From the NCBI GenBank assembly GCA_016210245.1, contig JACQUR010000497.1, forward strand, positions 1 to 9,114: a DNA stretch of 9,114 nucleotides, given 5' to 3'. The translations under genes and the position numbers were made by a program. The notes beneath the pieces were generated by a model that was given only the letters and a program-made list of their open reading frames with translations, was not told the DNA's origin and ran no database searches. The DNA comes from Chloroflexota bacterium. Lineage in GTDB: Bacteria; Chloroflexota; UBA6077; JACQUR01. Shown here piece by piece: positions 5,285-9,114 of the stretch (positions are counted from its first letter, which is position 1; each line of letters begins with the position of its first letter).

Positions 5285-5648
5285 TCCATCCCTCCCTGCC
5301 GTGCGGCGGCATCGCTCATCGTCCAGCGTCGACGGCCGGAAGCCAGCGGCAGAACTCGTTCCCAGACTGCGCGCCGGCCTGCGCCTTGGCAGGGGATGCT
5401 TGCCCCGAGGCCAGGTGGTGGCGAGGGCTTGGGCGAGCTCTCCTGGTCGGGCACGCTGCGCCGACCTCCACCGCTCGCCGGAGGAGGGTGATTCTTTTCG
5501 GGGGCTTGCCCCGCACCCCCTTCTGCGGATGCTGCGGTCGGACATGAGCCGGCGGGCGCGCAATGCTATGATGGGCGCGGCAGGGGCAACGCGCCCCGAG
5601 CCAGAACGGCTCAGGCGCCGGGGATATCGACCGCGGAAAGGCGAACGC
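5285..5648. other. Divergent intergenic region
   Basis: This region lies between the minus-strand gene starting at 5284 and the MFS gene. Frames cross it on both strands but have Arg/Pro/Ala-rich shadow composition and no ribosome sites. It holds the extended -10 at 5564-5572 for the plus strand and a small GGGG-CTTG-CCCC hairpin at 5501-5512. I see no clear promoter for the minus-strand gene. Confidence 0.5.
5564..5572 (+). promoter_or_regulatory. Extended -10 promoter for the MFS gene
   Basis: TGC-TATGAT is a near-consensus extended -10 element. No good -35 is seen at the usual distance, as is common for extended -10 promoters. Transcription would start near 5579, giving a leader of about 70 bases before the TTG start at 5649. 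Confidence 0.5.
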
Positions 5649-6974
5649 TTGGAAGAGCTCGCGACAGGCCAGGCAGACACAGCGATCGGACCAGGGTCGC
5701 CCGTTGCCACCAGTTCACCTGCGCCCGCCACGCGCGCTCACTCGGCGCCAGCCAGGCTCGGCCTGCAGACCTTCTCCTCCCTGCGCCACAGGGATTACCG
5801 CTATCTCTGGACCGGCACCATGTTCATGAGCGCGGGCCAGTGGATCCAGCAGGTGACCCTGGGCTGGCTGCTGTACGATATGACCGGCTCGTCGGTGCTG
5901 CTGGGCGCGCTCAACGGGCTGCGCTCCCTGCCGTTCCTGGTTTCGAGCCCGGTGGCCGGCGTCGCCGCCGACCGCATGGATCGGCGGAAGCTGATCCTGG
6001 GCTCGCAGGCGATCTTGCTGGTCACCGCCTTCGGCATGGGGGCGCTGGTCGTCTCGGGACTGGTGCAGGTCTGGCACCTGTTCGTGTTTACGCTCCTCAC
6101 CGGCCTGCCCTGGGCGTTCACCACCACCGTGCGGCAGACCCTGGTGCCCACGGTGGTGCCCAAGCAGGACCTGATGAACGCGGTCGCGCTCAGCTCCACC
6201 GGGTTCAACCTCACCAAGGTGCTCGGCCCTGCACTGGCGGGCCTGCTCATCGCCTGGTTCGGCGCCGGCGGCAACTTCTTCGTCCAGGCCGGCGCGTACG
6301 CCGGCGTGCTGGCCATGATCTTCCTGATGCGCGTGCCGCCCATGTCCGACCAGGCCCGCCAGTCGTCGGTGGCGGCCAACCTCAAGGAAGGGCTGGGCTA
6401 CATCTGGTCCAATCCAGTCGTGCGGGGTCTGATCGCGATCACCATGATCCCGAACGTCCTGGCCATGCCCGTGTACCAGTCGTTGATGCCGGTCTTCCAG
6501 AAGGACGTGCTGGGGCTCGGCCCGGAGGCGCTGGGCCTGCTGCTGGCTGCGCCCGGCCTGGGCGCGGTGCTGAGCACGCTCCTGCTGGCCACCATCGCCC
6601 ACCACGTCCACCGCAAGGGGCTGGTGCTGCTGGGCGGGCTGCTGCTGCAGGGGGTGTGCGTGGTCCTGTTCTCTCAGGCTCCGTCGCTGCATCTGGCGCT
6701 GCTGGCCCTGGTGGGGGTGGGCAGCAGCCAGTTGCTGTTCAGCGCCAACACCAACACGCTGCTGCAGTTGACCGTGCCGGACGCGCTGCGCGGGCGGGTG
6801 ATGAGCATCTACCTGCTCGACAACGGTCTGTCCCCGGCCGGAGCGATGGTGGCCGGGGTATTGACCCACTTCCTGGGCGCGCCGACCAGCGTGGCCCTCA
6901 TGGGCGGGGTGATGATCACGCTGGCCCTGCTCGTGGCCTGGCGGAGCCCGCGCATCCGCGAGATAGAAACCTGA
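5649..6974 (+). CDS. MFS transporter, MFS_3 / EntS-like efflux family
   Basis: This is a predicted inner-membrane, proton-driven exporter of 441 residues. About 45 polar Ala/Pro/Thr-rich cytoplasmic residues precede SLRHRDYRYLW and then about 12 membrane helices. The loop between helices 2 and 3 carries MFS motif A as GVAADRMDRRKL (residues 104-115). TVRQTLVPTVVPKQDLMNAV (160-179), then NLTKVLGPALAGLL and, near the end, TVPDALRGRVMSIY (375-388), are typical of the MFS_3 family that includes the enterobactin exporter EntS and many drug-efflux proteins. The substrate is unknown. The frame is open back to 5301, but the best start is TTG 5649, with GGAAAGG about 7 bases upstream. ATGs at 5568 and 5571 fall inside the likely -10. 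Its TGA overlaps fold-back element 4, shared with the convergent enzyme gene. Confidence 0.92.
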   Translation: MEELATGQADTAIGPGSPVATSSPAPATRAHSAPARLGLQTFSSLRHRDYRYLWTGTMFMSAGQWIQQVTLGWLLYDMTGSSVLLGALNGLRSLPFLVSSPVAGVAADRMDRRKLILGSQAILLVTAFGMGALVVSGLVQVWHLFVFTLLTGLPWAFTTTVRQTLVPTVVPKQDLMNAVALSSTGFNLTKVLGPALAGLLIAWFGAGGNFFVQAGAYAGVLAMIFLMRVPPMSDQARQSSVAANLKEGLGYIWSNPVVRGLIAITMIPNVLAMPVYQSLMPVFQKDVLGLGPEALGLLLAAPGLGAVLSTLLLATIAHHVHRKGLVLLGGLLLQGVCVVLFSQAPSLHLALLALVGVGSSQLLFSANTNTLLQLTVPDALRGRVMSIYLLDNGLSPAGAMVAGVLTHFLGAPTSVALMGGVMITLALLVAWRSPRIREIET

Positions 6975-7042
6975 ACTCAGAAGGCAGAAAGCAGAAAGCA
7001 GAAGGCAGTAGAACTGCCTTCTGCTTTCTGCTTTCTGAGTTC
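6973..7042. repeat. Fold-back element 4 (heptad CAGAAAG arms)
   Basis: The left arm 6973-7009 and right arm 7013-7042 fold on a 3-base loop, AGA. The arms consist of 7-base units (AGAAAGC / AGAAGGC) and both outer ends read GAACTCAG. The left arm has one heptad more than the right (37 against 30 bases), so pairing leaves a 7-base bulge. It fills the whole gap between the convergent MFS and ThDP-enzyme genes and overlaps both stop codons. It may act as a bidirectional terminator. Confidence 0.93.
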
Positions 7043-8907
7043 TATCCCCTCTCCATCGTCTGCGTACCGAGCTGGGGCAGGCGCACGCTCACCACGGCCG
7101 GCACGCCCTGCTGCACCATGCGCACCGCTCGCTCCAGGGCCGGACGCACCTGCCCGGCCTCGGCGACGTTCTCGCCGTAGGCACCCATCGATTCGGCTAG
7201 CTTGGCCAGGTCGGGCGCCGGCTCGATCAGGCCGCCCTCGTAGTCGTTCTGCTTGACGCTGAAGCCCTCCGGGTAGAAGCGCGCCAGCGCCACCGTGCCG
7301 GTGCTGTAGGCCAGGTTCTGGTAGACCACCGACAGGAAGGGGGCGTGGTACTTGACCGCCGACCACAGCGCCCCGTAGGGCACGCCGTACAGGAAGAAGC
7401 CGTCGCCGCTGGTCAGCGCCACCAGCTTATCGGGCGCGGCCAGCTTGGCCCCGAAGGCCGCGCCGGTGCCCCAGCCGCCGCTGGTGCCGCCCGAGCGGAA
7501 GAAGCTGCCCGGGCGCGTGGCCTGGTAGTGGGCCTGGACGTTGGGCGAGTTGCCGACCGCCTCGTCCAGCAGGATGGCCTCGTCGCCCAGCACCTGGCCC
7601 AGCTCGTAGCTCACGTAGGCCGGGGCGATGGGATTGCGCCCGGCCAGCCCCTGGGCCCGGCGGTCCAGGTTCTCGCGGCGGGCGCGGGAGGTCGCGGCGA
7701 TGCGATCGCGCCGCTCGGCGATCGCCTGGCGGCGGCTAGCGGTGAGCAGCCGGTCCACCTCGGCCAGCAACTGGCCCAGCACCTTGCCCGGATCGCCGGC
7801 GATGCGCAGGTCGGCGCTGAACTCGTAGTGCAGGTTGCGGCTGGCAGCCGGGTCCACGGCGATGGAGATGACCTTGGCGCCCGGCGACGGCTCCAGGTAG
7901 CCCGGCAGCCAGGGCACCAGGGCCTCCAGCAGCAGAACGAGGTCCGCGTCCTCCAGCTTGGGGCCGCCCTCGTAGAGCGGGTGGTTGGTGGGGAAGTTCA
8001 TCCGCTCGCGGCGCGGCTCGCTGATCGGCAGGGCCAGCAGTTCGGCCAGCGCCACCAGCTTGCCCACTGCCTCCGGGTCGCGCCCGAGCTGCCCGGCGAT
8101 GGCCAGCGGCTGCTCGGCCTCCACCAGCAGGCGCGCCGCCTGGCGAATGGCGTCCGGATCGCCCACCGGCGGCTCGGGGATGCCGAGCTGGGCCACGGAG
8201 GGAAAGCGCGCGCCCTGTACGGGCATCATCGCGACGTCCCGCGGGATGCTCATGTAGACCGGGCCCCAGGGCTCGGTCATGGCCAGTTGCAGAGCCCGGC
8301 TGACGATGAGGCCCGGGTTGTCGGTGGCCCGCAGGTCGTGGTCCCACTTCATGTACTGGCGGATGATGGCACCGTAGTCGGCCAGGTCCTGGACCCACAT
8401 CACCCACTGGTCGCGGTCACCCTTGGCGGTCCCGCCGTACGAGTTGGGGGTCTTGCCAGAGGTGAGCATCACCGGGTAGCCGCCCCGGTAGGCGTTGTGG
8501 ATGGCGCCGCCGTAGTTCATCATGCCCAGTTCCACGTGGGCGGCGGTGAGGGTCGGGCGGCGAGCGACCATGCTGTAGCCGCAAGCGGCGCTCAGGTTGA
8601 CGTACTCGTGCAGCAGCAGCACGATGCGCGGGGTCGGGCGGCCCAGGCTGCGCAGCTTGACCGCGCTCTCCTGGTACCACATGATGTCCGAGCCGCCGCA
8701 GAAAAAGAGGTGCTCCACGCCATTGATGGCCCATGCTTGCATGAGCACCTCGCCCACTTCGTCAGCCACCACCTCCACCCAGCGGGTCTCCTGCCCACGG
8801 GCCGGCCGAGCGGCCGCGCCCGGTGTGTGGGCGGTCGCGCCCCGCTGTGCGACCGTCTGCAGATAGGCCGAGGTGGCCGATGGTTTCGCCTCACGCTCCG
8901 TCAGCAT
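7042..8907 (-). CDS. Thiamine-diphosphate-dependent enzyme, acetolactate synthase-like
   Basis: This cytoplasmic ThDP enzyme of 621 residues has the three-domain layout of the acetolactate synthase / benzoylformate decarboxylase superfamily. The N-terminal pyrimidine-binding domain (about 42-230) carries the activating Glu101 in LLLHEYVNLSAACGY. The middle domain spans about 250-385. The C-terminal domain (about 430-610) carries the ThDP/Mg motif, GDG at 501-503 with the closing Asn531 in VVYQNLAYST. ThDP enzymes usually end this motif with NN; here it is QN. GGWGTGAAFGAKLA and ALWSAVKYHAPFLSVV look closer to benzoylformate decarboxylase types than to true anabolic acetolactate synthase, and no small-subunit gene is adjacent. 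The substrate cannot be told. About 40 polar N-terminal residues are extra. The ATG has GGGGGAG 4 bases upstream. The TAG lies at the edge of fold-back element 4. Confidence 0.94.
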   Translation of the reverse strand: MLTEREAKPSATSAYLQTVAQRGATAHTPGAAARPARGQETRWVEVVADEVGEVLMQAWAINGVEHLFFCGGSDIMWYQESAVKLRSLGRPTPRIVLLLHEYVNLSAACGYSMVARRPTLTAAHVELGMMNYGGAIHNAYRGGYPVMLTSGKTPNSYGGTAKGDRDQWVMWVQDLADYGAIIRQYMKWDHDLRATDNPGLIVSRALQLAMTEPWGPVYMSIPRDVAMMPVQGARFPSVAQLGIPEPPVGDPDAIRQAARLLVEAEQPLAIAGQLGRDPEAVGKLVALAELLALPISEPRRERMNFPTNHPLYEGGPKLEDADLVLLLEALVPWLPGYLEPSPGAKVISIAVDPAASRNLHYEFSADLRIAGDPGKVLGQLLAEVDRLLTASRRQAIAERRDRIAATSRARRENLDRRAQGLAGRNPIAPAYVSYELGQVLGDEAILLDEAVGNSPNVQAHYQATRPGSFFRSGGTSGGWGTGAAFGAKLAAPDKLVALTSGDGFFLYGVPYGALWSAVKYHAPFLSVVYQNLAYSTGTVALARFYPEGFSVKQNDYEGGLIEPAPDLAKLAESMGAYGENVAEAGQVRPALERAVRMVQQGVPAVVSVRLPQLGTQTMERG

Positions 8908-9008
8908 GCTCTCCCCCTGTCGCTCAAGTTGCGCCGTTTTCCTCTTGCCTTTTTCCCCACTGGCTTGACGAGCCGAGCGGAGTGACCGCCGGCCGGGCTA
9001 GCCCAACA

Positions 9009-9037
9009 ATCCTACTCTTGTCCAGCCAGCGTTGCAA
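9009..9037 (-). promoter_or_regulatory. Sigma70-type promoter of the ThDP-enzyme gene
   Basis: On the minus strand TTGCAA (plus 9032-9037) and TAGGAT (plus 9009-9014) are separated by exactly 17 bases. The start would be near 9002, giving a leader of about 95 bases before the ATG at 8907. The leader begins close to the 10-base palindrome GGGCTAGCCC (8996-9005). Confidence 0.6.
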
Positions 9038-9091
9038 TTGGTGGGGTGGGCATGCTCGCGCGAGGACGCGAAGATAGAAAGGGGGAGAGGC

Positions 9092-9114
9092 GTGCAGCGT
9101 GGTACGCCACGTAC
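9092..9114 (+). CDS. Possible start of a divergent gene, cut by the window end
   Basis: On the plus strand AAAGGGGGAGAGG is followed by GTG at 9092-9094 in a context like the ribosome site of the opposite gene. Only 23 bases of possible coding sequence remain, and the stretch also forms a 5-bp hairpin (CGTGG-TACG-CCACG, 9098-9111), so this is very tentative. Confidence 0.15.

Noticed and set aside
5301..5648. N-terminal extension of the MFS protein to 5301
   Set aside because: The extra residues are Arg/Pro-rich, have no ribosome site and include the probable -10 element. TTG 5649 with GGAAAGG fits family length better.
5715..6869. Minus-strand open frame of 384 codons antisense to the MFS gene
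   Set aside because: It is Gln/His/Arg-rich low-complexity translation without motifs, a shadow of a real membrane-protein gene on the plus strand.
3787..7042. CRISPR array
   Set aside because: The repeats are inverted and of four different sequences, with tandem 7-8-mer arms. There is no regularly spaced direct repeat with unique spacers and no cas gene.
5840..7180. Second plus-strand frame of 446 codons overlapping the MFS gene
   Set aside because: It is the MFS gene read in another frame. It runs through fold-back element 4 and into the opposite gene, and has no membrane-helix pattern.
7345..8985. Long plus-strand open frame of 546 codons antisense to the ThDP-enzyme gene
   Set aside because: Its composition is Gly/Ala/Arg/His/Gln-rich with no family motifs. 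It mirrors the third-position GC bias of the real minus-strand gene, which has cofactor motifs and a good ribosome site.

Overview
The window comes from a GC-rich bacterium. Spaced Shine-Dalgarno sites, sigma70-like promoters, a DUF433 module, a Chloroflexota-style recombinase tail and short-repeat fold-back elements between genes make a Chloroflexota relative the best guess. That placement is inference; no marker gene here settles it.

Layout. 1-572 is the 3' part of a dihydrodipicolinate synthase gene (dapA). 573-2551 looks like a decayed accessory stretch. It holds a DUF433 antitoxin-type gene with its own promoter (828-1106), then a start-less reading frame that may be the tail of a lost toxin (1107-1334). 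A lower-GC orphan gene with an SDYCYN motif follows (1682-2065), then a possible response-regulator fragment (2067-2159) and a recombinase C-terminal remnant. The stretch stops at the 3' end of a tRNA-Asp(GUC) gene on the minus strand (2552-2625), as expected for a worn-out integrated element.

2667-5284 holds four minus-strand genes of unknown function. They are a membrane-anchored exported protein (2667-3614) and three small proteins (3961-4242, 4498-4779, 4868-5284). Long fold-back sequences and one good intrinsic terminator separate them. Divergent from these, 5649-6974 encodes a drug-efflux-type MFS transporter (MFS_3-like) behind an extended -10 promoter. Converging on it, 7042-8907 (minus) encodes a thiamine-diphosphate enzyme of the acetolactate synthase/benzoylformate decarboxylase superfamily, with a TTGCAA-17-TAGGAT promoter at 9009-9037.

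The most striking feature is four different fold-back elements (3787-3860, 4417-4490, 4793-4875, 6973-7042). Each has arms of about 30-37 bases and a 3-12 base loop. Three have arms built of 7-8 base tandem units. Two of them overlap stop codons, and one overlaps the stop codons of both convergent genes. They may serve as terminators and may also be small mobile repeats.
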